From positions 1-7,657 of the forward strand of contig JABGPX010000477.1 of assembly GCA_018644745.1 (NCBI GenBank): a stretch of DNA of 7,657 bases. The letters are read 5' to 3'. Each line of letters begins with the position of its first letter. The first letter of the stretch is position 1. A program made the translations under genes and the position numbers. The stretch is from Spirochaetales bacterium. Its GTDB lineage: Bacteria > Spirochaetota > Spirochaetia > ARS1246. The notes beneath the pieces were generated by a model, which was not told the DNA's origin, did no database searches, and saw only the letters and a list, made by a program, of their open reading frames with translations. Shown in pieces: positions 1 through 5,592 of the stretch.

Positions 1-279
1 CTTTAATGCATCGGCAAGGGTCCATTCGTCTTCACGAAGAAGCGATCTTCCCCCGATTGTGTGCCACACACCGGCTGAATTGCAGAAATGTCCGGTTAGG
101 AGCCCGGACCGGGTAGGTGCGCAGGTGGTGCCCACGTGAAAATCTGTGAATCGAATTCCATCGGCACCATGCCTGTCGATGTTTGGAGTTTGTATTACGG
201 GGTTTCCGTTGCAGCCGAGATCACCGTATCCCTGATCATCGGTGAGTACATATACTATGCTTGGTTGTTTGTTTGCCAT
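1..279 (-). CDS. Cys-type sulfatase, N-terminal part (cut by left edge)
   Basis: Ninety-three codons read leftwards from an ATG at 279 with no stop before the window edge. The product is the N-terminus of an S1-family (arylsulfatase A-like) sulfatase, which hydrolyses sulfate esters. Residues 13-20 (TDDQGYGD) hold the first metal-binding aspartates, and residues 31-35 (TPNID) are typical of the family. Residues 53-63 (CAPTRSGLLTG) match the C-x-P-x-R signature in which the cysteine, here C53, is converted to formylglycine by a maturase. An in-frame TGA at 293-295 fixes ATG 279 as the first possible ATG start. There is no signal peptide: the chain begins MANKQPSIVYVLTDD and goes straight into the catalytic fold, so a cytoplasmic enzyme is likely. 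It is transcribed divergently from the SPFH gene, from a promoter with a perfect TTGACA. The substrate cannot be told from this fragment. Confidence 0.93.
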   Translation of the reverse strand, partial: MANKQPSIVYVLTDDQGYGDLGCNGNPVIQTPNIDRHGADGIRFTDFHVGTTCAPTRSGLLTGHFCNSAGVWHTIGGRSLLREDEWTLADALK

Positions 280-285
280 GTGGCA

Positions 286-314
286 ATGAAATCAGAACCT
301 GGATGGCCTGTCAA
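286..314 (-). promoter_or_regulatory. Sigma70-type promoter of the sulfatase gene
   Basis: On the minus strand, TTGACA (314-309, perfect -35) is followed by a 17-base spacer and TTTCAT (291-286). TTTCAT matches 4 of 6 bases of the -10 consensus. A TG one base upstream of it (294-293) makes an extended -10. The last -10 base is 7 bases before the A of the ATG, so transcription should start at or next to the start codon. No purine-rich Shine-Dalgarno lies in the usual window. Confidence 0.6.
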
Positions 315-324
315 GTTTCAGAGA

Positions 325-410
325 GCAATTCTCAATATGAACAATTCCTCGTTAGGTCGAGTGCAATTATCAAGGAATGGTCGTATTTTATAGGTCATAT
401 TGAGAATTGC
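325..410. repeat. Long-loop inverted repeat A (boxes A1/A2)
   Basis: GCAATTCTCAATATGA (325-340) is a perfect 16 bp inverted repeat of TCATATTGAGAATTGC (395-410), with 54 bases between. The intervening sequence contains a small hairpin, CTCG-TTAGGT-CGAG (348-361 region), and an ATTCCT/AGGAAT pair (344-349 and 373-378). The arms share the core AATTCTCA-N3-TGA with repeat B. Nothing here codes convincingly. It may be a DNA operator pair, an RNA hairpin or a repetitive element; the sequence alone does not decide. Confidence 0.85.
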
Positions 411-437
411 CGGCCGAAATCTGATAAGTTTGTGCCG

Positions 438-523
438 GGAATTCTCATTTTGATCGATATATCGCACAGTTTCATGGGTACGGCCGTTAGGGAATCGGGT
501 CGATGGATCAAAATGAGAATTCC
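438..523. repeat. Long-loop inverted repeat B (boxes B1/B2)
   Basis: GGAATTCTCATTTTGATC (438-455) is a perfect 18 bp inverted repeat of GATCAAAATGAGAATTCC (506-523). Its cores lie exactly 113 bases from those of repeat A (327 to 440, and 401 to 514), and core-to-core spacing inside each unit is the same 74 bases. The two loops share CGTTAGG and GTCGA in the same order but are otherwise diverged. The units are therefore probably duplicated copies, with arms kept and loops drifting. The right arm ends 15 bases before the -35 of the SPFH promoter. Confidence 0.85.
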
Positions 524-538
524 TCTCTTCCCTATCTT

Positions 539-565
539 TTGATTCCCGTGCCGTCATGATATATT
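539..565 (+). promoter_or_regulatory. Extended -10 promoter of the SPFH gene
   Basis: TTGATT (539-544) and TATATT (560-565) are 15 bases apart. A TG one base upstream of the hexamer (557-558) gives an extended -10, which tolerates a weaker -35 and short spacing. The hexamer ends 7 bases before the A of ATG 572, which predicts a start on the initiation codon. This is inferred from consensus only. Confidence 0.45.
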
Positions 566-571
566 CATCAT

Positions 572-1417
572 ATGAAATTGATAATCCCGCTTATATTGAT
601 TGTAATCCTTGGCGGAGTCGCGTTTTATTTCGGTTGGATTCAGCTTCAACTCCCTGAAAATACCTATGCAGTAATTTTTACGAAAACCGGCGGCTGGGAT
701 GAAGATGTAACTTCTCCTGGTACATTTGTTTGGAGATGGGAGCGGCTTCTACCGACCAATCTCTCCCTTCATAAATTCACCCTCGAACCATATAGCGATA
801 CCCTGTCTGCAAAAGGTGTTCTTCCAAGCGCTGAAACGTATAGCGAGGTCCTTGAACCTCGACCGGACTTCACCTTCTCACTCGAAGTGGATGTTTCCTT
901 CGGCATAAAGCCTGAATCCCTGCCGAAGCTAGCTGCTGAAGGGAGATTAACTTCAGAAACCTTCGAGGATTGGAATGAGGAGACCTCGAAGATAATAACC
1001 TCGAAGATTGAATCAATTATTCGCACCTTATCAACGGATTCTGATTTTGCAAGGAGTCTTACCACCCTGGCTGGTGAACTAACCGATGAAATCGTCAAGA
1101 GACTGAGCAAAGCGTTTCCAGAGGTCGACATCAAAGCTCTCACGATTATAAATATCGGCGTTCCTGATTTTGAGCTCTATCTTGCCGCTAAAGAGATGTA
1201 TCTTGAGTTGGCAAAGAAACGTAATGAAAGCTATGCGGCTGCTCTGGCAGATATCTCATGGACAGAGGCCCGGTCTCAGCAGCACTTCACGGTACTTGAG
1301 CGGTATGGTGAGCTCATTACCGAATATCCCGCTCTATTAGAATTGATTTCGCTAAAGGGCGGAGAACTCGGTACAATTCTAAATGATATCGATGCCTATA
1401 CGCCGGTTGGTGAATAG
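572..1417 (+). CDS. Membrane-anchored SPFH/prohibitin-like protein, function unknown
   Basis: This 281-residue protein has one N-terminal hydrophobic segment (about residues 3-21) and a short stretch resembling the beginning of SPFH/band-7 domains (about 28-60, ENTYAVIFTKTGGWDEDVTS then PGTFVWRWERLLP). The middle third is acidic and mixed. Residues about 130-235 are helix-rich and charged, including a stretch around residues 203-223 (YLAAKEMYLELAKKRNESYAA) like the tails of SPFH proteins, which form membrane-bound oligomeric rings. An extracytoplasmic, single-anchor topology is likely. The start is fixed by an in-frame TGA at 557-559. There is no Shine-Dalgarno before ATG 572, and a predicted -10 box lies 7 bases upstream, so the mRNA may be leaderless. 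The HIT gene follows after 5 bases, suggesting one transcript. Family assignment is by overall pattern only, and no enzymatic motif is seen. Confidence 0.75.
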   Translation: MKLIIPLILIVILGGVAFYFGWIQLQLPENTYAVIFTKTGGWDEDVTSPGTFVWRWERLLPTNLSLHKFTLEPYSDTLSAKGVLPSAETYSEVLEPRPDFTFSLEVDVSFGIKPESLPKLAAEGRLTSETFEDWNEETSKIITSKIESIIRTLSTDSDFARSLTTLAGELTDEIVKRLSKAFPEVDIKALTIINIGVPDFELYLAAKEMYLELAKKRNESYAAALADISWTEARSQQHFTVLERYGELITEYPALLELISLKGGELGTILNDIDAYTPVGE

Positions 1418-1422
1418 ACGGG

Positions 1423-1917
1423 GTGGAGTATTTTTTTAATTTTGAGAAGCTGGCATACCTTACCGGCGAAAAGCCAGATGGCTGTATACTCTGTCTCATA
1501 CGCGACAAATCCGACTCAGTAGAAAACCTCACTGTTTATGAAAACGAAACGTTTAATGTTTCTGTAAATTTATATCCTTATAATCCAGGTCATGTCATTA
1601 TTTTCCCACTCAGGCATATCGAAGATATCAGGGAACTTAACGCCACTGAGGAAATCGAGTTCACAAAATTGCTGCGCTCCACTCTCAACATAATCGATGA
1701 ACTTTTCCATCCGACGGGCATCAATTATGGCTGTAATATCGGCCTGGATGCGGGCGCCTCCATTGCCCATCTGCACCATCACATTATTCCGCGGTATCCG
1801 CGGGAAACCGGCATAGCTGATTTGATTGCAGGTAAACGTATACTGGTAGAAAATCCATTGGATACTGCTAAAAACCTCCGGGACAGATTTAAGGGCATAT
1901 CGAAAAATCCCCACTAA
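1423..1917 (+). CDS. HIT-family protein, Ap4A hydrolase/phosphorylase-like
   Basis: A 164-residue histidine-triad protein, complete in length for the family. The triad is HLHHHII (H116, H118, H120) followed by PRYP. The middle histidine is the expected nucleophile for attack on the alpha-phosphate of dinucleotides such as Ap4A or of nucleotide adducts. CILC (C21, C24) looks like half of a zinc site, as in the Ap4A phosphorylase-like branch. NPGHVIIFPLRH (54-65) is the conserved strand with further histidines. The start is GTG at 1423, with only a weak G-rich stretch upstream, 5 bases after the SPFH stop; translational coupling would explain the poor ribosome site. The start is supported by MEYFFNFEKL, which I recall from spirochaete homologues. 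The exact substrate is not determinable here. Confidence 0.9.
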   Translation: MEYFFNFEKLAYLTGEKPDGCILCLIRDKSDSVENLTVYENETFNVSVNLYPYNPGHVIIFPLRHIEDIRELNATEEIEFTKLLRSTLNIIDELFHPTGINYGCNIGLDAGASIAHLHHHIIPRYPRETGIADLIAGKRILVENPLDTAKNLRDRFKGISKNPH

Positions 1918-1928
1918 ATGGAACTGAC

Positions 1929-1961
1929 CGAAAAAATCCCTAATAAAATCGGGGTTTTTCG
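1929..1961. terminator. Bidirectional rho-independent terminator
   Basis: CGAAAAAATCCC (1929-1940) pairs with GGGGTTTTTCG (1951-1961) around an A/T-rich loop. The stem has A on one flank and T on the other, so it can end the HIT transcript on the plus strand and the 613-residue gene's transcript on the minus strand. It lies between these two convergent genes. The GC part of the stem is short (3-4 pairs), so strength is uncertain. Confidence 0.7.
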
Positions 1962-2006
1962 CATTGCCGGAAGGTAAAATAGCAGCTAAAAGAGATCACT
2001 CAAGTC

Positions 2007-3848
2007 TTATCCTGTTTCGAGCTTGAGTACCTGATTAAGCAAATCGACAAAACGTTTAATCTGATTGCTCCGTTCTTCTAATATTTCCTGGAGAGGCACG
2101 GGTTTTCCTTTGATGTAATAGTGATTTCCCATCTGCAGCCGCAAGGTTTCAGATGTGGAGGAAACAATCTCATCATATACGTTGCGCAGCCCGGTAAGCC
2201 CTTCTATTCCGCGATCAAGAAGAGCTTTTACTTCCCGATCTTTCTGAATAACAAGGGTGCGATACATTCTCTGGTGGCTTTTGTCCTGCGCTAGGGAAAA
2301 TCGCAGTCTTTGGAAAAGCTTGCCGTCTTCTGCGTCCGGAGACAGCGCATAATCAAACGCTGTGGCTTTTCCTTCTATGTCTTCTACCGCCGCGGCATAT
2401 TGCAGAAGGCGGTCGCGTGTAATTCTATTTTGAGACAGCACGCCGCGCTCCAGGACCTGTATCCCTTCTCGCAGATAGTCCTTATAGAAATAAAAAACAT
2501 AGTTGTAAAGAAGAAGAATTGAACGGGTGAATTTAAAATAAGGCAATCCGAGTTTCTGGTAATCGATGCTCTGGTATTCACGATAATTTCGAAAATTTCG
2601 GAGATTCTTTCCTTCAAAAAGTAGCTTTATCTCTGTTTCGATCACCTGCTTACGTATTTCGGGAAATACTTTTTCCAATTCAGCGAAAACTCGCATGCGA
2701 AGTACCGATACATACAAGTCCTTCAGCCGCAGTTCCGGAATCCCCTTAACCAATTCATAATATGGGTCTTTCATAAAATACCGGATCAGCTGCTCCAATG
2801 GTACTGACCGATAGACCGAAATAGCCTTCGTAAAGAGACGCTTTAGTTCCTCGGCTATGGCAGTATCCGGAATCACTTCCTCTTCAATGAGTTCTTCTTC
2901 GTCGATTTCCTCGGGTTCGACATCATCATCTAACAACGAGTTCTCAAACTCCTCACTGCTTTCTATTTCCTTTCTTTTTTTGACCTTGGTAAGGTACCCA
3001 AGGATGTCTTCCGGTAGTTCTACACCATCTTTGAATATAAGGGTTTCATTGAGCGCGTAGTGCAGGCGTTCCATATGCTGCAGACAGAGCATTGCGGAGG
3101 CATTCTTAAAATAGGTCTTCTTTCCCAGATCTTCCTCGAGAGGGGTGAAATGAAACAATTGGAAAAAAGCCTTAAATTGATAGAGCACCAGGTCTTTTGA
3201 ACAGGTAATGGGAAGCAGGTCTTTTTCGAGTTCTTTGAAGATTCCATTCGGAATAGATTCTATATATGCTTCCAGCTTTTTTCCTATTTCTTCCTTCAGG
3301 ACCTCTTTTTTCCCAGCGTCCGAAAAAAGCCTCTGAAGCTTCTCAATTGCCATGAAATCCTCGAGTGTGCTGCATACGTGTGGGATTCGTAACTCAAGGA
3401 GACTCATGAACATTCGTTCAAATTCCTCAGATTTCATCCATATTTTCTGATAAATATCTCGTAGAGGGATTGTCCGAGTGTAAACGCTGAAAATCTCTTC
3501 GGCTAGTTTCGGGCTTAAATCCCGCGTTTCAAATCCGGTCAAACCCGGATATTTACCGCCAATATGCTTCTTTAAATTCTTAATCCGGACACTAAGATAC
3601 AATTCTCGAATGCTTTTTCCTCCGATTCGTCCTCTGAACCAGAGAATTATGCGGGAAATCCAGGATAGATTATTAATATCTCTGGTGAGATGCTCCTCAC
3701 GCTCGTTCCGATCGATTTCGCGATGGAATTTCTTCTCCTCCGCCTCTTCGGGCACATAGATACTCTTCTGCAGCCGCTTGAGTAGATCCTCCCTTTCTTT
3801 TTCGGGTATATAACGAGACAATTCCTGAAAAACCGATTGATTCTTCAA
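2007..3848 (-). CDS. Large helical protein of unknown function, DUF5312-like
   Basis: A 613-residue protein with no signal peptide and no recognisable catalytic motif. It resembles the spirochaete-restricted DUF5312 family, from memory of that family's character and not from a search. It is highly charged and probably almost all alpha-helix. One moderately hydrophobic patch (about 60-72, LSWISRIILWFRG) might touch membrane but is short for a full span. Residues about 295-328 form a very acidic linker (many D/E, e.g. DDDVEPEEIDEEELIEEE) that separates N- and C-terminal helical halves. The start is TTG at 3848, sharing TTGA with the stop of the upstream thiamine pyrophosphokinase gene. GAGG lies 9 bases before it on the minus strand, so translation is probably coupled. 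Co-transcription with thiN does not imply a thiamine role. Function is unknown. Confidence 0.85.
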   Translation of the reverse strand: MKNQSVFQELSRYIPEKEREDLLKRLQKSIYVPEEAEEKKFHREIDRNEREEHLTRDINNLSWISRIILWFRGRIGGKSIRELYLSVRIKNLKKHIGGKYPGLTGFETRDLSPKLAEEIFSVYTRTIPLRDIYQKIWMKSEEFERMFMSLLELRIPHVCSTLEDFMAIEKLQRLFSDAGKKEVLKEEIGKKLEAYIESIPNGIFKELEKDLLPITCSKDLVLYQFKAFFQLFHFTPLEEDLGKKTYFKNASAMLCLQHMERLHYALNETLIFKDGVELPEDILGYLTKVKKRKEIESSEEFENSLLDDDVEPEEIDEEELIEEEVIPDTAIAEELKRLFTKAISVYRSVPLEQLIRYFMKDPYYELVKGIPELRLKDLYVSVLRMRVFAELEKVFPEIRKQVIETEIKLLFEGKNLRNFRNYREYQSIDYQKLGLPYFKFTRSILLLYNYVFYFYKDYLREGIQVLERGVLSQNRITRDRLLQYAAAVEDIEGKATAFDYALSPDAEDGKLFQRLRFSLAQDKSHQRMYRTLVIQKDREVKALLDRGIEGLTGLRNVYDEIVSSTSETLRLQMGNHYYIKGKPVPLQEILEERSNQIKRFVDLLNQVLKLETG

Positions 3849-4498
3849 ATATCCATTCCTCTAAGCAATTCCAGCGGTCCGATAAGGAGCAAGCGTCCTG
3901 TTTTCATTTCCACCTTCATTTCATTTTCAACAACGACATTACTCATTCCACAATCGCCTTTTTCCCAACGCAACTTATTGAGATTCCACTTCAGTCCGCC
4001 TGTTTGCATTGTACATGCATCTTGCCCGGCCGGAAAGAAGGAGATAGTGGTATTCTTCATACCTCTTAATACAAACTCACTATTAATCAATACTACAACA
4101 TCGCTGTCTGTAACCCACATGTTTGGTGGATTTTCTCTTTCAAATAGCGAAAAAATGCCGATTAGATGGTCTAAGCGGCCGCCGCCGCCGCCATAAATGC
4201 AGACAAAGCCGCATCCTGCTTCTCGCGCATGACGCACGGCGATTTCTGTATCGGTTTCATCTTTGTCCACTTTATACCGTATTATTTTTTCTGGAGGAAC
4301 CACGCTTAATACTTTTTCCGATGATATCGAATCCATATCGCCGACGATATAGTCTACCTCAGCTCCAATAGAGACCGCCGTATTATAGCCGCTATCTGCG
4401 GCAATCGAAAAATCGAATCTCCCCTTCAATGCCTCAAAGACTTTCTCACCTGGAGCCGCGCCCCCGGTAAAGACTAAACCCTTCATGGTTCTATTCAT
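3845..4498 (-). CDS. thiN: Thiamine pyrophosphokinase
   Basis: A 217-residue cytoplasmic enzyme that transfers pyrophosphate from ATP to thiamine, giving the cofactor thiamine diphosphate. Motifs in order are AADSGYNTA (33-41), VGDMDS (52-57), DKDETDTEIAVRHA (78-91, acidic metal/ATP site), GGGGGRLDH (103-111), and a C-terminal thiamine-binding half containing GMSNVVV (184-190) and GRLLLIGP (201-208). Length matches single-domain bacterial TPKs. ATG 4498 has no spaced Shine-Dalgarno but sits 7 bases after a predicted -10 box, implying a leaderless start. A second ATG at 4486 (residue 5, MKGLVFTGGAAPGEK) has AGGA about 10 bases upstream and is a plausible alternative. It is first in an operon with the 613-residue protein, with a 4-base overlap. 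Divergent from flaB. No TPP riboswitch is visible, and the promoter leaves no room for one. Confidence 0.93.
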   Translation of the reverse strand: MNRTMKGLVFTGGAAPGEKVFEALKGRFDFSIAADSGYNTAVSIGAEVDYIVGDMDSISSEKVLSVVPPEKIIRYKVDKDETDTEIAVRHAREAGCGFVCIYGGGGGRLDHLIGIFSLFERENPPNMWVTDSDVVVLINSEFVLRGMKNTTISFFPAGQDACTMQTGGLKWNLNKLRWEKGDCGMSNVVVENEMKVEMKTGRLLLIGPLELLRGMDI

Positions 4499-4504
4499 CC
4501 TGCT

Positions 4505-4532
4505 ATCTTACCCAATTTTTTTTTTTTTTCAA
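4505..4532 (-). promoter_or_regulatory. thiN promoter with A-tract spacer
   Basis: On the minus strand, TTGAAA (4532-4527) and TAAGAT (4510-4505) are separated by 16 bases, 11 of which are A. The full run is 14 A (T14 at 4516-4529 on the plus strand), with the first three inside the -35 box. The -10 box ends 7 bases before ATG 4498. A change of one unit in the run would change the spacer length directly. Confidence 0.55.
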
Positions 4533-4575
4533 CTTCAGCTCTTTTCTCACAAACCGAAAATTCTAGTAGGCACAA

Positions 4576-4612
4576 CTGGACAAGGATGTCCGGCAAAATC
4601 AATCAAGGAGGA
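4576..4612 (+). promoter_or_regulatory. flaB leader: CsrA-type hairpin plus Shine-Dalgarno
   Basis: GGACA (4578-4582) and TGTCC (4587-4591) form a perfect 5 bp stem, extendable by C4576-G4593 and a U-G pair. It displays AGGA as a tetraloop. The stretch GGACAAGGATGT matches the published CsrA consensus RUACARGGAUGU at 11 of 12 positions. The same CAAGGA occurs again at 4604-4609, inside the Shine-Dalgarno AAGGAGG (4605-4611). The GGA triplets are 23 bases apart. This two-site layout, one hairpin plus one over the ribosome site, is that of CsrA-repressed flagellin leaders such as Bacillus hag and Borrelia flaB. The spacer to ATG 4617 is 5 bases. Confidence 0.75.
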
Positions 4613-4616
4613 TTGA

Positions 4617-5489
4617 ATGATAATCAATCACAATATGAGTGCACTATTCGCCCACCGCAGCCTCAAGTTCAACAACATCGGTGTTGACAAGAACATGGAA
4701 AAGCTGTCGTCAGGCGAGCGGATCAATCGAGCAGGCGACGACGCCTCAGGCCTGGCAGTATCCGAAAAGATGCGTGCCCAGGTTCGCGGTCTCAAAAGAG
4801 CAGAACAGAATGCTCAGGATGCGATCTCCTTCATCCAAACAACTGAAGGTTATCTCACCGAGACCACACAAATTCTGCAACGACTTCGGGAGCTTTCGAT
4901 CCAGGCATCGAACGGCATCTACTCTTCTGAAGACAGAATGCAGATCCAGGTCGAGGTATCTCAATTGATCGACGAGGTAAACAGAGTCTCGTCTCATGCC
5001 CAATTCAACGGCATGAACATTCTCACCGGACGTTTCGCTGCAGAAACCGGCGAGAACGTGGTGGCGGCAAGCATGTGGTTTCACATCGGCGCCAATATCG
5101 ACCAGAGAGAGCGGGTGTATATCGGCACCATGACGGCCCAAGGCCTCCGCCTCCAAGGCACTGATGGTCTTCCTCATACCGCTACGTTTATTTCTCTATC
5201 CACACCGGACAATGCGAATATTTCGCTTGCAACCGTGGATAACGCGCTCAAGACTATCAACAAGCAGCGTGCCGATCTCGGAGCGTATCAGAACCGTCTT
5301 GAGTATGCGATGGAGGGGCTCGCTATCGGAGCTGAAAACCTGCAAGCCGCCGAGTCGAGAATACGCGACGCGGACATGGCGAAGGAAATGGTAGAGTTCG
5401 TAAAGAATCAGATTCTGGTTCAGTCTGCTACCGCCATGCTTGCCCAGGCCAACCAGAAGAGCCAGTCAGTATTACAGCTCTTCCAGTAA
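4617..5489 (+). CDS. flaB: Flagellin FlaB, periplasmic flagellar core subunit
   Basis: A 290-residue flagellin, the usual size for spirochaete FlaB, which builds the core of the flagella in the periplasm and is exported by the flagellar type III apparatus (no signal peptide). The N-terminal D0/D1 region spans about residues 1-140: [10 protein letters not shown], then [20 protein letters not shown] (29-48), and [14 protein letters not shown] (87-100), the segment equivalent to the TLR5 contact. The short centre (about 141-195) lacks a surface-exposed variable domain, as is normal for FlaB. The C-terminal D1/D0 part runs from about 200 to the end, including [15 protein letters not shown] (221-235) and [13 protein letters not shown] strong AAGGAGG precedes the ATG. 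Codons look more C-ending than in neighbours, which fits high expression. It is monocistronic, closed by a strong terminator. No confident promoter was found upstream. Confidence 0.97.
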   Translation: MIINHNMSALFAHRSLKFNNIGVDKNMEKLSSGERINRAGDDASGLAVSEKMRAQVRGLKRAEQNAQDAISFIQTTEGYLTETTQILQRLRELSIQASNGIYSSEDRMQIQVEVSQLIDEVNRVSSHAQFNGMNILTGRFAAETGENVVAASMWFHIGANIDQRERVYIGTMTAQGLRLQGTDGLPHTATFISLSTPDNANISLATVDNALKTINKQRADLGAYQNRLEYAMEGLAIGAENLQAAESRIRDADMAKEMVEFVKNQILVQSATAMLAQANQKSQSVLQLFQ

Positions 5490-5507
5490 GCTAAAGGCAA
5501 CAACCGT

Positions 5508-5544
5508 AAAGGCCGCCCTGATTCATTTCAGGGCGGCCTTTTTT
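5508..5544 (+). terminator. Strong rho-independent terminator of flaB
   Basis: AAAGGCCGCCCTGA (5508-5521) pairs perfectly with TCAGGGCGGCCTTT (5528-5541) across a 6-base loop. A run of six T (5539-5544) starts within the end of the stem. It lies 18 bases after the flaB stop and immediately before the cca promoter, so it insulates cca from flagellin transcription. Confidence 0.95.
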
Positions 5545-5545
5545 G

Positions 5546-5574
5546 TTGACACCTCATTTTATTTTGTATTCAAT
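5546..5574 (+). promoter_or_regulatory. Sigma70-type promoter of cca
   Basis: TTGACA (5546-5551, perfect -35) begins one base after the flaB terminator T-run. The -10 is less clear: TATTCA (5567-5572, spacer 15) or TTCAAT (5569-5574, spacer 17). Either gives a short leader of about 10-15 bases, just long enough to include the ribosome site AAAGGGG (5581-5587) before GTG 5593. Confidence 0.55.
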
Positions 5575-5592
5575 TGAACCAAAGGGGCCCTT

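Noticed and set aside
350..491. GTTAGGT/GTTAGGG in both repeat loops as integron attC core sites
   Set aside because: attC needs GTTRRRY and RYYYAAC at the ends of the folded site. Here the motif is inside the loops, the arms are different, and no integrase or cassette is present.
136..557. Three small open frames (136-393 +, 261-542 +, 318-557 -) at the left end
   Set aside because: They overlap the sulfatase coding strand and the inverted repeats, resemble no family, and have no convincing ribosome sites. They are chance frames.
2857..3060. Serine-rich plus-strand frame (MAVSGITSSSMSSSSS...)
   Set aside because: It is the reverse complement of the acidic D/E linker of the 613-residue protein; codons for Asp/Glu read as Ser on the other strand.
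4176..4196. GCC/GGC triplet run in thiN as a slippage-prone microsatellite
   Set aside because: It encodes the glycine loop of the conserved GGRLDH motif. Five codons are explained by the protein requirement.
3837..4371. Plus-strand frames at 3837-4196 and 4123-4371 opposite thiN
   Set aside because: thiN motifs on the minus strand fully explain the region; the plus-strand products show no family features.
4534..4560. ACCGAAAA (4553-4560) as the -10 of a sigma28 flagellin promoter
   Set aside because: It matches GCCGATAA at 6 of 8 positions, but the expected TAAA about 15 bases upstream is TTCA. Too weak to annotate, though a sigma28-like promoter for flaB is biologically plausible.
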